DNA from: a virus
Length of the DNA stretch: 25,134 nucleotides
Strand: one strand, 5' to 3'
Virus record (IMG/VR): IMGVR_UViG_3300021961_000586
Span: 1-25,134 of that record
The notes under the pieces are model-generated. The model did no database searches. It had not been told where the DNA came from and worked only from the letters and a program-made list of their open reading frames with translations. This document shows, piece after piece, positions 7,255-14,527 of this stretch. Within the stretch, counting starts at the first letter, position 1, and each line of letters opens with the position of its first letter. The translations under genes were made by a program, and so were the position numbers.

Positions 7255-9279
7255 TTACTTAAACGTCTCTGCTGAGCCCGCTCGCCATGCCCGACGCGCC
7301 TCGTCTTGGGCGATTTGGAATCGGTTTTTAGCCATCAGTTGAGTGAAGTGACTGACGATGGCGGCTCGAAGGACGACATGTCGGTGCTCGGCATCCTTGA
7401 CGGACAGCGAGTTTAGGATCTCCCGGGAAATGACCTCTCGGGTGCGGAAGTTGACGTCCTGGATGCGAGAAATTTGGGCATTTACGTGGGCAATCAGGTC
7501 TTCCGAGATGAATTCTGGCGCTTCGCCCGACTTTGTTGTCACCGAGTCTCGCAGGATCGCATTGAGAACAGGTCTAACGTCTTCTTCAACCTGACGATCC
7601 CAAATGTCCTGAGGCATGACCCCGTCTACGTCTAGCACTCCGTCGGAGAGGGCTTTCCGGTTCTTTGCTCCGCCAACTTTTTCCAGGACAACTCGTTGCT
7701 GTCTTTCGAAAATCCGCTCAAGGCTTCTGCCCAAAATCTCCGTCCAGCGCTCCAGGTCAGGGGTGGCTTCAGTTTCCTTTACTTCTGCGGAAGTTTCCTT
7801 TACTTCCATCTCTGCGCCGGGCTCAGCCAACTGATTGGGCGGAAGTGGTGCCTGCGTGTTTTGCACGGCAGCATCTTGGCCCTCTGCGGCGAGGGCGCCT
7901 TGCATCGTGTTGGGGTCAAGGGGCTGTTCGCCCGTTGCCTGCCCCTCCATTCCAGGCGTCCCTGGAGCCGGAGGCATGCCGGGTGCTCCAGGAGCAGCGC
8001 CGGGCGCGCCAGGGATCTGAACGCTTGAGGGATTGGGCATTTCCTTCTCGGTATTCCCAATGGGCGTCAAGTTCGGGTTCTGGAGCATTGAGTCGGCGAG
8101 TTCGGACTTGACCTTCTTGCGACCAGTAGTCTCTCGGTACTCGTTGGCAGTAATCAAGCCTGTCTGGAATTCCTGCAGGACGTAACGGTGGCGCTCCTGT
8201 CGGTACATCACCAGGCTGGGGACGTCCTCAATGTCGAAGTCAACGTAATAGCGCTCGTCCAACTCGTCCAGGGCTCGGGCAATCGGCTCCAGGTGAGGCA
8301 TCATCGTCTCACTCCAGAAGACTCTAATTTCCTCGCCGGCGTTGCTAAATGTTCGACCCGATGCATTTCCAATCACGGACTCTGGGACACCAAAAGACGC
8401 CAGAATTTCTTCTTTCGTGATTTGACGCATCTGGATATAAGCGGCATCTCGGGGATTTGAAGATGTGTCGACAAAATCAACACCGTCATCGGCCGCGATT
8501 ACGCTCGTCTGGCCGACACGGCCAAGATTTCCCCTGAAACGGTTGCGCAATTCGTCCTTATCTTCGTCGCTAATCTCGCCTCGCACAACGAGCAAGCCCC
8601 CCGGTCGCCCATCGTTCAGGAGGAAGTTACGGTTGTAAAGTTTTGCTAGGTTTTCGATTTCGATAGCAACACCGGCGGACTCCATTGGGGTCAAGGAGAG
8701 ATATGGGTCAAGCGGATGTGGACGGCGAACCCACACGACATCTTCTGGCTTCATGATGATCTTGTCGCCGTTGGGCATCAAGACCTCGTAGCCCGCCACA
8801 AACCTCTTCGGGTCGGGGATCGGCGCAGTCGACTGAGGGGGGAGAAGGTTGAGTCCGATAATACGGCCATCGCGTCCCCGGACTTTCTCGATGAAAACCC
8901 CACGGGTACTCATGAGCAATTGGGACGAAAGTCTGTACCGGAAGATGAACGAGTTTTCCCCGATGTTCGTCTTGGTATTTAGGATGTCGAGAATCGACCC
9001 CTGCTGAAGGCGACCACTTCTAACGATCTGGCCCATCGGGTCATTGTCTTTGCGAAGAATAATAGGAAGCCGTGCTTGGTTGCCAGCAATGGCGTCGATA
9101 CACCTCGAAACCCAGGTGACCTTCTGCATTCCCTCGCGATAAGCGCGTTCGATATCCCAAGGATCACGATATGGCCGACCGGCAAAACTTGCATTATGGG
9201 CTACAGGGGCACCGGGCCCGATTGCGGCCTTGGTAGACTCTCCTGGAAGAGATTTGTTTTCAGTCGAGTTCCATGCCAT
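7255..9279 (-). CDS. Phage portal protein with Pro/Gly-rich linker and long C-terminal extension
   Basis: This 674-residue protein forms the dodecameric ring at the capsid vertex through which DNA passes and to which the tail attaches. The first 390 or so residues match the HK97-type portal family: RAYREGMQKVTWVSRCIDAI, then LLSTRG-like and PEDVVWVRRPHPLDPYL segments, then a GVPESVIGNASG wing region. Residues about 415-445 form a collagen-like Pro-Gly-Ala linker (QIPGAPGAAPGAPGMPPAPG). Residues about 512-674 form a separate charged helical domain (RWTEILGRSLERIFERQQRV onward), so the protein is longer than the usual 400-500 residues. It starts 2 nt after the stop of the small membrane protein upstream and is followed, after a 99-nt gap, by the protease gene on the same strand. 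The terminal domain could be a fused head protein or MuF-like part; that is only a guess. Confidence 0.93.
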   Translation of the reverse strand: MAWNSTENKSLPGESTKAAIGPGAPVAHNASFAGRPYRDPWDIERAYREGMQKVTWVSRCIDAIAGNQARLPIILRKDNDPMGQIVRSGRLQQGSILDILNTKTNIGENSFIFRYRLSSQLLMSTRGVFIEKVRGRDGRIIGLNLLPPQSTAPIPDPKRFVAGYEVLMPNGDKIIMKPEDVVWVRRPHPLDPYLSLTPMESAGVAIEIENLAKLYNRNFLLNDGRPGGLLVVRGEISDEDKDELRNRFRGNLGRVGQTSVIAADDGVDFVDTSSNPRDAAYIQMRQITKEEILASFGVPESVIGNASGRTFSNAGEEIRVFWSETMMPHLEPIARALDELDERYYVDFDIEDVPSLVMYRQERHRYVLQEFQTGLITANEYRETTGRKKVKSELADSMLQNPNLTPIGNTEKEMPNPSSVQIPGAPGAAPGAPGMPPAPGTPGMEGQATGEQPLDPNTMQGALAAEGQDAAVQNTQAPLPPNQLAEPGAEMEVKETSAEVKETEATPDLERWTEILGRSLERIFERQQRVVLEKVGGAKNRKALSDGVLDVDGVMPQDIWDRQVEEDVRPVLNAILRDSVTTKSGEAPEFISEDLIAHVNAQISRIQDVNFRTREVISREILNSLSVKDAEHRHVVLRAAIVSHFTQLMAKNRFQIAQDEARRAWRAGSAETFK

Positions 9280-9281
9280 AT

Positions 9282-9473
9282 TTACTCAAGACCTAAGAGA
9301 AATCCGAAAATCCCGCTGGTTACACCGAGAACGACGAACCCCAGCGCAGGCGAAAACAAGCCTGCACCAACGCTCGTAAATATAATAAATGATAACATGA
9401 GCCAGTTGGCTGCACTACGCCTGGTAAAAAGCCGTTTGAAGCCTCGGCCGAGTTTCGCAAAGAATTTCTTCAT
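9282..9473 (-). CDS. Small membrane protein, two predicted transmembrane helices
   Basis: The product has 63 residues. A basic, amphipathic N-terminus (MKKFFAKLGRGFKRLFTRR) is followed by two hydrophobic stretches, about residues 23-41 and 44-61, joined by a short Pro/Gly-containing turn. The positive N-terminus suggests a cytoplasmic N-in topology in the host membrane. AAGG lies about 8 nt before the ATG and the stop is 2 nt before the portal start, so it looks like the first gene of the minus-strand head operon. Small two-helix phage proteins are often holins, but those normally sit with an endolysin, and no endolysin is visible here. It could equally be a head or injection accessory protein. 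Family not recognised. Confidence 0.65.
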   Translation of the reverse strand: MKKFFAKLGRGFKRLFTRRSAANWLMLSFIIFTSVGAGLFSPALGFVVLGVTSGIFGFLLGLE

Positions 9474-9551
9474 GTACGCTACCTTAGTACGACCAAGAGG
9501 GATTGAGCGATCAAATGGTGCTTGAGCAGCATTATTTGAGAGGAGCCACCG
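9474..9551. promoter_or_regulatory. Divergent intergenic region between head operon and terminase operon
   Basis: Only 78 nt separate the two divergent first genes, so both transcripts should start in or very near it unless each is driven from inside the opposite gene. GAGGAG on the plus strand lies just before the terminase ATG and AAGG on the minus strand before the membrane protein ATG. I find no -35/-10 pair with standard spacing on either strand; phage-specific or extended -10 signals may be used. Confidence 0.4.
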
Positions 9552-10859
9552 ATGAGTGAAAATTGGGAAGAGATATTAAAATTTCTTACACCCAAGACCC
9601 CTCCTTTTTGCCCGGAAGAGCCATCCCTGACCCAAAAGGTGTTCCTGCGAACAAATGCTCTGGAGGCTCTGTTCGGTGGAGCCGCAGGCGGAGGCAAATC
9701 TAGTGCTCTATTGATGGCAGCGCTCCAGTACGTGGACGTCCCAAACTATAACGCAATTCTGTTCCGTCGCACATACGCCGACCTAGCCCTGCCAGGGGCA
9801 ATCATGGATCGTTTTCAGGCTTGGATCGCTAACTACGATGACGTAAGGTGGAACGCCAACAACTACACGGCCGTCTTCCCTTCTGGAGCCCGAATTTCCT
9901 TCGGTTATCTCAATAATTCGCAGGACTACCTGCGCTATAAGGGTGCTGAGTTCCAGTTCATCGGGATGGACGAGGTCACGGAAATCAGGGAAAACGACTA
10001 CCGTTACCTGTTCTCTCGTCTCCGCCGGCCCGCCTCTGGCCCGGTTTCCAAGGTGCCGCTAAGAATGAGGGCAGCATCGAACCCCGCTCCCAACTGGGTC
10101 CGTCAGCGGTTCATAGTGGAAGGGCAGTCCACCGGGCGCATTTTTGTGCCTTCCATGCTGACTGACAACCCAGGCATCGATGCCGAGTCTTACCGGCTCT
10201 CCCTCCAGGCCCTTGACCCCGTCGAAAGGCGCCGACTCGAAGAGGGTGACTGGTGGTCCACTACCCTCGGATCGATGTTCGAGCGTGAGAGCATCGTCCT
10301 GGTCGAGCAGAACGAAATTCCCCAACTCACAAGCACCGCACGGGCGGTTAGATTCTGGGACTTGGCCGCTACGGAGCCTTCTCAGACCAATCCAGACCCA
10401 GACTGGACCGTTGGCACATTAATGCTATTTGACCAGGGTATCGCCTATATTTTGGATGTAAAGAAGGTCCGGGCGAAGGGCGAAAAGGTAGAGCAATTCA
10501 TCGCTCAGACCGCCTACGAGGATGGCCATGGAGTTGCAATTAGGATGGAGCAGGAGCCTGGCTCCTCTGGAAAAGCCCTGGTAGATCAGTATGCGCGCTA
10601 CGTCCTGCCCGGCTACGACTTCGCTGGAATTCGCTCAACCGGAGACAAGATCACCCGAGCAAGGCCATTTGCCGCTGCCGTTGCTAATGGTAATGCTCGA
10701 TGCGTTAGAGGGGTGTGGCTGACGGACTGGCTGGACGAATTGGCTTCTTTCCCCGAAGCGTGCTCTCACGACGACCAGGTTGACTCGGCCGTTGGCGCTT
10801 TTACATTTCTTGCCGGTCTGGGGTTGCCACAGCGCAAGCGAGCCAGTATTGTCGTATGA
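9552..10859 (+). CDS. terL: Terminase large subunit (packaging ATPase and nuclease)
   Basis: This protein pumps DNA into the prohead and cuts it into unit genomes. The 435 residues contain the Walker A loop FGGAAGGGKSS (41-51), a Walker B strand FQFIGMDE (135-141; Asp140, Glu141) and a likely coupling segment SNP at 176-178. The C-terminal RNase H-like nuclease starts with RFWDLAATE (Asp270), continues with RMEQEPGSSG (Glu333 region) and ends with SHDDQVDSAVGAF (Asp407, 408, 411). Length fits the family. The start has GAGGAG about 6 nt upstream. It is the first gene of the plus-strand block and points away from the portal, which is unusual. No small terminase subunit is recognisable nearby. 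Confidence 0.96.
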   Translation: MSENWEEILKFLTPKTPPFCPEEPSLTQKVFLRTNALEALFGGAAGGGKSSALLMAALQYVDVPNYNAILFRRTYADLALPGAIMDRFQAWIANYDDVRWNANNYTAVFPSGARISFGYLNNSQDYLRYKGAEFQFIGMDEVTEIRENDYRYLFSRLRRPASGPVSKVPLRMRAASNPAPNWVRQRFIVEGQSTGRIFVPSMLTDNPGIDAESYRLSLQALDPVERRRLEEGDWWSTTLGSMFERESIVLVEQNEIPQLTSTARAVRFWDLAATEPSQTNPDPDWTVGTLMLFDQGIAYILDVKKVRAKGEKVEQFIAQTAYEDGHGVAIRMEQEPGSSGKALVDQYARYVLPGYDFAGIRSTGDKITRARPFAAAVANGNARCVRGVWLTDWLDELASFPEACSHDDQVDSAVGAFTFLAGLGLPQRKRASIVV

Positions 10860-10900
10860 CAACCGGCCCTATGGCCTTAAACCTACATATGGAGAAATTG

Positions 10901-11389
10901 ATGAATGCCCACTTGGTATCGGAGTTACGGGAATTTCTTAATTCCCTCGATGCTTCCTTGTCCGACAATGAGGATGCTTCCCTGGAGGAAATTGCCGACA
11001 TCCTGCTAGAACTCAATCTGGCCAAGCGCGATCTTGGCTACATCTATCAATCGGTTGAGTCTGCCCTCGCAGTGAAGATGACGGACAAGATTCTGGAACT
11101 GCGCGATGGTGCTCAGATTGAGCGCAAGGTCTCTTCGTCGAGGTCCAAGTGGCGTCACAAGGATTTGGCTTCCGACGTTGCCGCTCGTATTCGTCAATCT
11201 GCCGTGGACATGGATACGGGAGAGGTCGTTATGAGCCCGGAAGAGATGGTCGTCAAACTTCTCGATTTCGTCCAGCCGTCATATTGGCGAGTCGGGGAAC
11301 TTGGCAAGATCGGATTGAATCCCGACAACTATTGCGAGGTCGGAGACACCGACGTTAGCATCATCCTTAGAAAGGGAAATGCCCAATGA
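10901..11389 (+). CDS. Helical protein of unknown function, upstream of the Rad52-like gene
   Basis: The 162 residues are mostly predicted helical and acidic at the start (LVSELREFLNSLDASLSDN), with a basic middle (KVSSSRSKWRHKDLASDVAARIR) and a compact C-terminus (PSYWRVGELGKIGLNPDNYCEV). I chose ATG 10901 because GGAG lies 6 nt upstream. The frame also extends to ATG 10856, which overlaps the terminase stop as ATGA and would allow translational coupling, with little Shine-Dalgarno sequence. The gene overlaps the next one by 4 nt, so it probably belongs functionally with the annealing protein and nuclease. Family not recognised. Confidence 0.8.
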   Translation: MNAHLVSELREFLNSLDASLSDNEDASLEEIADILLELNLAKRDLGYIYQSVESALAVKMTDKILELRDGAQIERKVSSSRSKWRHKDLASDVAARIRQSAVDMDTGEVVMSPEEMVVKLLDFVQPSYWRVGELGKIGLNPDNYCEVGDTDVSIILRKGNAQ

Positions 11390-12042
11390 GTAATGAAATT
11401 TTTTCACAGTTGTCCGAACCGTTTCCGAGAGAAGTCGAACGGCAACTAAAAAAGGGTGGAGCGTCTTTGACGTACATCCCCGTAAGCGAGGTCATCACTC
11501 GGCTAAACAAAGTCATTGGCATTGGCAACTGGTCGAGCGAAATTCTGATGTGCGAGCGCGACAAGACCGACAACGATTTCATTGTTGCCCATGTGCGTCT
11601 CGTTGTGAGCATCGACGGTAGCACCGTGACCAAAGATGGTTTCGGTGGGCAGAAGATCAAGAGGACAAAGACCGGAGAGATCGTCGATCTTGGCGACGAG
11701 TTCAAGGGCGCTGTTTCGGATGCCTTGAAGAAGGCGGCTCAGCAGTTGGGGGTCGGCCTCTACCTCGCCCGCTCAGATGAGGCCCTTGCCATCGAAGAAG
11801 AGGAGTCGCGTCCCCCGGTGAACGAAGAGGTCATCCGCCTGTGGACGACTTTCCTCACTCACACAAAAGAAATGAATGCCGAGCAAAAGAATGAACTCGG
11901 TGAAGCATGGAGCGCCTGGTCTGACGGATCACCAAAACCCACTTTGGATACCGCCACAACCGAAGATCTTGACTTCCTGATTGCCGAATGCGTTCGGATT
12001 TCCATGGGAGCAACCTCGGTTGAGGACGCTACCGATGAGTGA
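11386..12042 (+). CDS. Rad52-like single-strand annealing protein
   Basis: The first 140 or so residues follow the Rad52/Rad22 pattern: LSEPFPREVERQL, then SLTYIPVSEVITRLNKVIG with IGNWSSEI, then strands around VRLVVSIDGSTVTKDGFGG, and finally the helix GAVSDALKKAAQQLGVGLYL. Proteins of this family anneal complementary single strands and promote phage recombination without a full RecA reaction. The last 75 residues are acidic and variable, as is common in phage annealing proteins, and may bind a single-strand binding protein or nuclease. ATGA overlap with the upstream gene and an 8-nt overlap with the nuclease downstream indicate one operon and probable cooperation: the nuclease exposes single strands and this protein anneals them. 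Confidence 0.87.
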   Translation: MSNEIFSQLSEPFPREVERQLKKGGASLTYIPVSEVITRLNKVIGIGNWSSEILMCERDKTDNDFIVAHVRLVVSIDGSTVTKDGFGGQKIKRTKTGEIVDLGDEFKGAVSDALKKAAQQLGVGLYLARSDEALAIEEEESRPPVNEEVIRLWTTFLTHTKEMNAEQKNELGEAWSAWSDGSPKPTLDTATTEDLDFLIAECVRISMGATSVEDATDE

Positions 12043-12820
12043 TGCTTTCATTCCCACGCCACCGCCCTACCTCTCGCCGTCCTCCATGGGGACTTTTAAT
12101 CAATGTCCCCAAAAGTTTAAATTCAACAAGATCGACTTAATTCAGGACGACCCAACGGAAGCAACTCTGATGGGGAATTTTGTCCATGAGGTACTTGAAT
12201 CTTTCTATGCGGTGTCTCCAGAATTGAGAGACTTGCCTTTGCTCAAGCGGTTTGCCGGAACCGTCTGGGACGAATCGGGCTGGATGGATCGAGTGACGCC
12301 ATGGCTACGGGATCCCGAGAAAATACGACTTTTCCGCTGGAATTCCTGGTGGTGCATGGAAAACATATTTAAGGTTGAAGATCCAACGAGCGTCAACGCC
12401 TCCTACATTGAGTACGAACTTAATGGCGAGTTGAGCGGAGTCATGCTCAAGGGTTTTATTGACCGTTTTACGGTTAGCGAAGAGACGGTGACTATCTCGG
12501 ACTACAAGACGGGGAAAACTCCCAAGAAACATTATGTGGGGGACAAGTTTCTTCAATTGAAAATTTATGCAACTCTCGCCGAAGCAATTGGCTTGCCGAC
12601 AACAAAAACGCTGGAGTTGCTGTATTTGAAGGATGGCGTAGCCTTCCGCATCCCCTTTACCGACGATGACAGGCAAGAAGTCGTCAACTACGTAACTTCA
12701 ACGAAAAGGAATATTGACGCCGCTTGCGAAACGGGGGACTTCCCCACTAATCGATCAATTCTTTGTGATTGGTGCTCATACAAAAAAATATGTCCAGCAT
12801 GGAACAAAAAGGAAAGATAA
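12035..12820 (+). CDS. RecB/Cas4-type PD-(D/E)XK nuclease with probable Fe-S cluster
   Basis: The 261 residues show the catalytic core of the RecB-like nuclease family: His51 in GNFVHEVLE, Asp143 in KGFIDRF, Asp156-Tyr-Lys158 in ISDYKTGK, and Gln174 with Tyr178 in LQLKIYA. Four cysteines are placed as in Cas4/AddB-type Fe-S nucleases: Cys24 in NQCPQKF near the N-terminus, and Cys244, Cys247 and Cys253 in CDWCSYKKICP near the C-terminus. The likely role is processing of DNA ends to give single strands for the adjacent Rad52-like protein. I chose ATG 12035, preceded by GAGGA at 8 nt, over an upstream in-frame ATG at 11981 that lies deep inside the previous gene. No cas1 or cas2 is nearby, so a CRISPR adaptation role is not supported. 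Confidence 0.88.
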   Translation: MSDAFIPTPPPYLSPSSMGTFNQCPQKFKFNKIDLIQDDPTEATLMGNFVHEVLESFYAVSPELRDLPLLKRFAGTVWDESGWMDRVTPWLRDPEKIRLFRWNSWWCMENIFKVEDPTSVNASYIEYELNGELSGVMLKGFIDRFTVSEETVTISDYKTGKTPKKHYVGDKFLQLKIYATLAEAIGLPTTKTLELLYLKDGVAFRIPFTDDDRQEVVNYVTSTKRNIDAACETGDFPTNRSILCDWCSYKKICPAWNKKER

Positions 12821-13350
12821 TGACATCCACCCAGAACAATGTTCTTTCAGATGACGCATTCGCCCGACTCGTTGCCGACGACGTGAAAAACAAAGTCTCC
12901 CCGGAGCGGCGTGCTTTTTTGCGTATGCCCGAAAACTACGAACGCTGGCAGAGGGCCTTATCTGCACTTCTGCAGAATTTGGAAAACCAGATCGACGGTA
13001 TTGAAAGTGATCGAGAGGCAGACCGAGACAGGTACTCAGCAATGGGCAGGGCGGGAGAAAAACTCCTTCAGTCTGCGGATCGTGATTACGACCGACGAGC
13101 CACGAAAATTCGCAAATTTCATTACCACGTGACGAATCGATTCGATCAAGTAGTGGGCCTGATCGAAGGGCGAGGCGAGTTGATAGACGACGAGTGGGAT
13201 TCTGCCCACATCTACCGTCGAGCCATTCGCGAGCACAAGAAATTGATGATCGAAGCCGATCTTGACCCGACCCCGATTGACGTTGCGCTATGGGAAACGC
13301 TCGATCGAAAGTGGACACTCGACGCAGTTGACTTGGATTTGGTCGACTGA
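12820..13350 (+). CDS. Charged helical protein of unknown function
   Basis: The product has 176 residues and is rich in Arg, Asp and Glu, with long predicted helices (ERWQRALSALLQNLENQ, then DRDYDRRATKIRKFHYHVTN). No catalytic motif is obvious. The start ATG shares one base with the stop of the nuclease gene (TAATG) and AAGGA lies just upstream, so it is translated with the recombination genes. An upstream in-frame start at 12769 falls inside the nuclease and is less likely. Function not recognised; position suggests a recombination or replication accessory protein. Confidence 0.82.
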   Translation: MTSTQNNVLSDDAFARLVADDVKNKVSPERRAFLRMPENYERWQRALSALLQNLENQIDGIESDREADRDRYSAMGRAGEKLLQSADRDYDRRATKIRKFHYHVTNRFDQVVGLIEGRGELIDDEWDSAHIYRRAIREHKKLMIEADLDPTPIDVALWETLDRKWTLDAVDLDLVD

Positions 13351-13351
13351 C

Positions 13352-13654
13352 ATGCGATATAGGAGCAAGAAGAAAGAAAAGCAGTACGAGGAACGAAGAA
13401 AATTAGTTAAGCAAATGCTTGAAGAGTTCCCCTACTGCCAGGCGTGTCCAGTTTTTGCTACGCACGATGAAAAAAAGACGTACGTGCGCCGAGGAAGCAT
13501 TGACATCCATGAACTAAAGAGGCGCTCTCAGGGTGGTTCAATTCTGGACAAAAGCAACTGCATCGCAGTCTGCAGGGAGTGCCATAACAGAATTGGGGCA
13601 AATCCTCAATTGGCATTCGACCTCGGCCTCGCCAAGCATGGCTGGGAAAAGTGA
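13352..13654 (+). CDS. HNH endonuclease-like protein
   Basis: The 100-residue protein has a zinc-stabilised HNH pattern: Cys29-x2-Cys32 (YCQACPVF), His53 in SIDIHELKRRSQGG, Asn69 in DKSNC, and Cys74-x2-Cys77-His78 (VCRECHNR), ending in GLAKHGWEK. HNH proteins nick or cut DNA; small stand-alone ones in phages assist packaging or recombination or act as mobile endonucleases. The start is one base after the preceding stop, with little Shine-Dalgarno sequence, suggesting coupling. A longer frame from 13262 lies inside the previous gene and is unlikely. Its placement between recombination genes favours a role in DNA processing over a homing invasion. Confidence 0.85.
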   Translation: MRYRSKKKEKQYEERRKLVKQMLEEFPYCQACPVFATHDEKKTYVRRGSIDIHELKRRSQGGSILDKSNCIAVCRECHNRIGANPQLAFDLGLAKHGWEK

Positions 13655-13671
13655 TCGGCTAAGATCCCATC

Positions 13672-14214
13672 GTGATTGCCGGACTTGACATTTCCCTTAC
13701 ATCCACAGGCTGGTCATGCGGAGATGTCGTCGCCACTATTGGCTCGTCATTTACCGGCGCTGAGCGTCTTTACGATATTCGAGAGAAGACCCTAGACCTT
13801 GTCAGAAAGTGCAATTACCCGGGGGTTGTTCTTGAGGGTTACTCGTTTGCCAGCAAGACCTCGCGAGCCCATGCGATAGGCGAGTTGGGGGGAGTCCTCA
13901 GACTGTCCCTTTGGGAAATGGGCATTCCGTTCGTCGAAATCCCACCTACGGTGCGTGCAAAGTTCGCCACCGGAAAAGGCAACGCCGGGAAGAACGAGGT
14001 TATTTCGGCGATTTCGGCCAGGACGGGCATTGTGTGGTCAGGCAAAGGTGCGGACGACCAATGCGACGCTTTCATTTTGGAAGAAATTGGGTTGACTGCC
14101 TTGGGAACGCCAAGATACGAATGGCCCAAAGAAAACCGTCAAATACTAGATAAATATGATTGGACCCAACTGGAGGTTTGGTGTGCGGCGAAACGGCCCA
14201 ATAAGTCAAGTTGA
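13672..14214 (+). CDS. RuvC-like Holliday junction resolvase
   Basis: The 180-residue protein fits the RNase H-fold RuvC group. Asp6 lies in AGLDISLTSTGWS, Glu55 in VVLEGYSFA, and the C-terminal acidic cluster in GADDQCDAFIL (Asp128, Asp129, Asp132), giving the four-acid site expected. The segment SRAHAIGELGGVLRL is also typical. Such enzymes cut four-way junctions and so clear branched DNA before packaging. It begins with GTG 17 nt after the HNH stop and overlaps the next gene by 32 nt. With the Rad52-like protein and Fe-S nuclease it makes a nearly complete recombination route. Confidence 0.87.
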   Translation: MIAGLDISLTSTGWSCGDVVATIGSSFTGAERLYDIREKTLDLVRKCNYPGVVLEGYSFASKTSRAHAIGELGGVLRLSLWEMGIPFVEIPPTVRAKFATGKGNAGKNEVISAISARTGIVWSGKGADDQCDAFILEEIGLTALGTPRYEWPKENRQILDKYDWTQLEVWCAAKRPNKSS

Positions 14215-14527
14215 TATCGAAGAGGAACTCATCCGCCTTATCGAAATGTTGGAGGATGAGACCGAAGCCTTTGAGCGCCTCGCTGAGGACATGGCAAAAA
14301 AGGAAGCGCTCTACAAGGCGAACTGGGCAAAAGAGTATCTTTCCGCCAAGGGTTCGATCAAAGAGAGAGAGGCTTGGGCCGACTACAAGTTGGCGGACGA
14401 GTCTTACGACTACAAGATTTCTGAAGCATTGTTGAAGTCGAAGAGGGAAAAATTGCTTTCTCTCAGGACGTCGATTGATGCGATGAGAACGCTCAATGCC
14501 AACGTGCGAGTGCAGGTTTCACCATGA
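14183..14527 (+). CDS. Small coiled-coil phage protein of unknown function
   Basis: The 114 residues are almost wholly helical, with heptad-like stretches (IEEELIRLIEMLEDETEAF, then YKANWAKEYLSAKGSIKERE, then SKREKLLSLRTSIDAM) and a TLNANVRVQV end. Similar small proteins are common near RuvC- or nuclease-type genes in phages, but I know no function. I chose GTG 14183, with a perfect GGAGG 7 nt upstream; an ATG at 14156 is in frame but has no such site. The last codon overlaps the next ATG as ATGA. Confidence 0.8.
   Translation: MRRNGPISQVDIEEELIRLIEMLEDETEAFERLAEDMAKKEALYKANWAKEYLSAKGSIKEREAWADYKLADESYDYKISEALLKSKREKLLSLRTSIDAMRTLNANVRVQVSP

Noticed and set aside
11981-12034. N-terminal extension of the Fe-S nuclease from ATG 11981
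   Set aside because: It lies within the Rad52-like gene, has no ribosome binding site, and the ATG at 12035 has GAGGA at proper spacing.
12035-12820. CRISPR Cas4 adaptation gene
   Set aside because: The nuclease is Cas4-like, but there is no cas1, cas2 or repeat array anywhere in the window; phage recombination is the better context.
13352-13654. HNH gene as a homing endonuclease insertion
   Set aside because: It fits snugly between recombination genes with a 1-nt and a 17-nt gap, and interrupts neither an intron nor a neighbouring gene.
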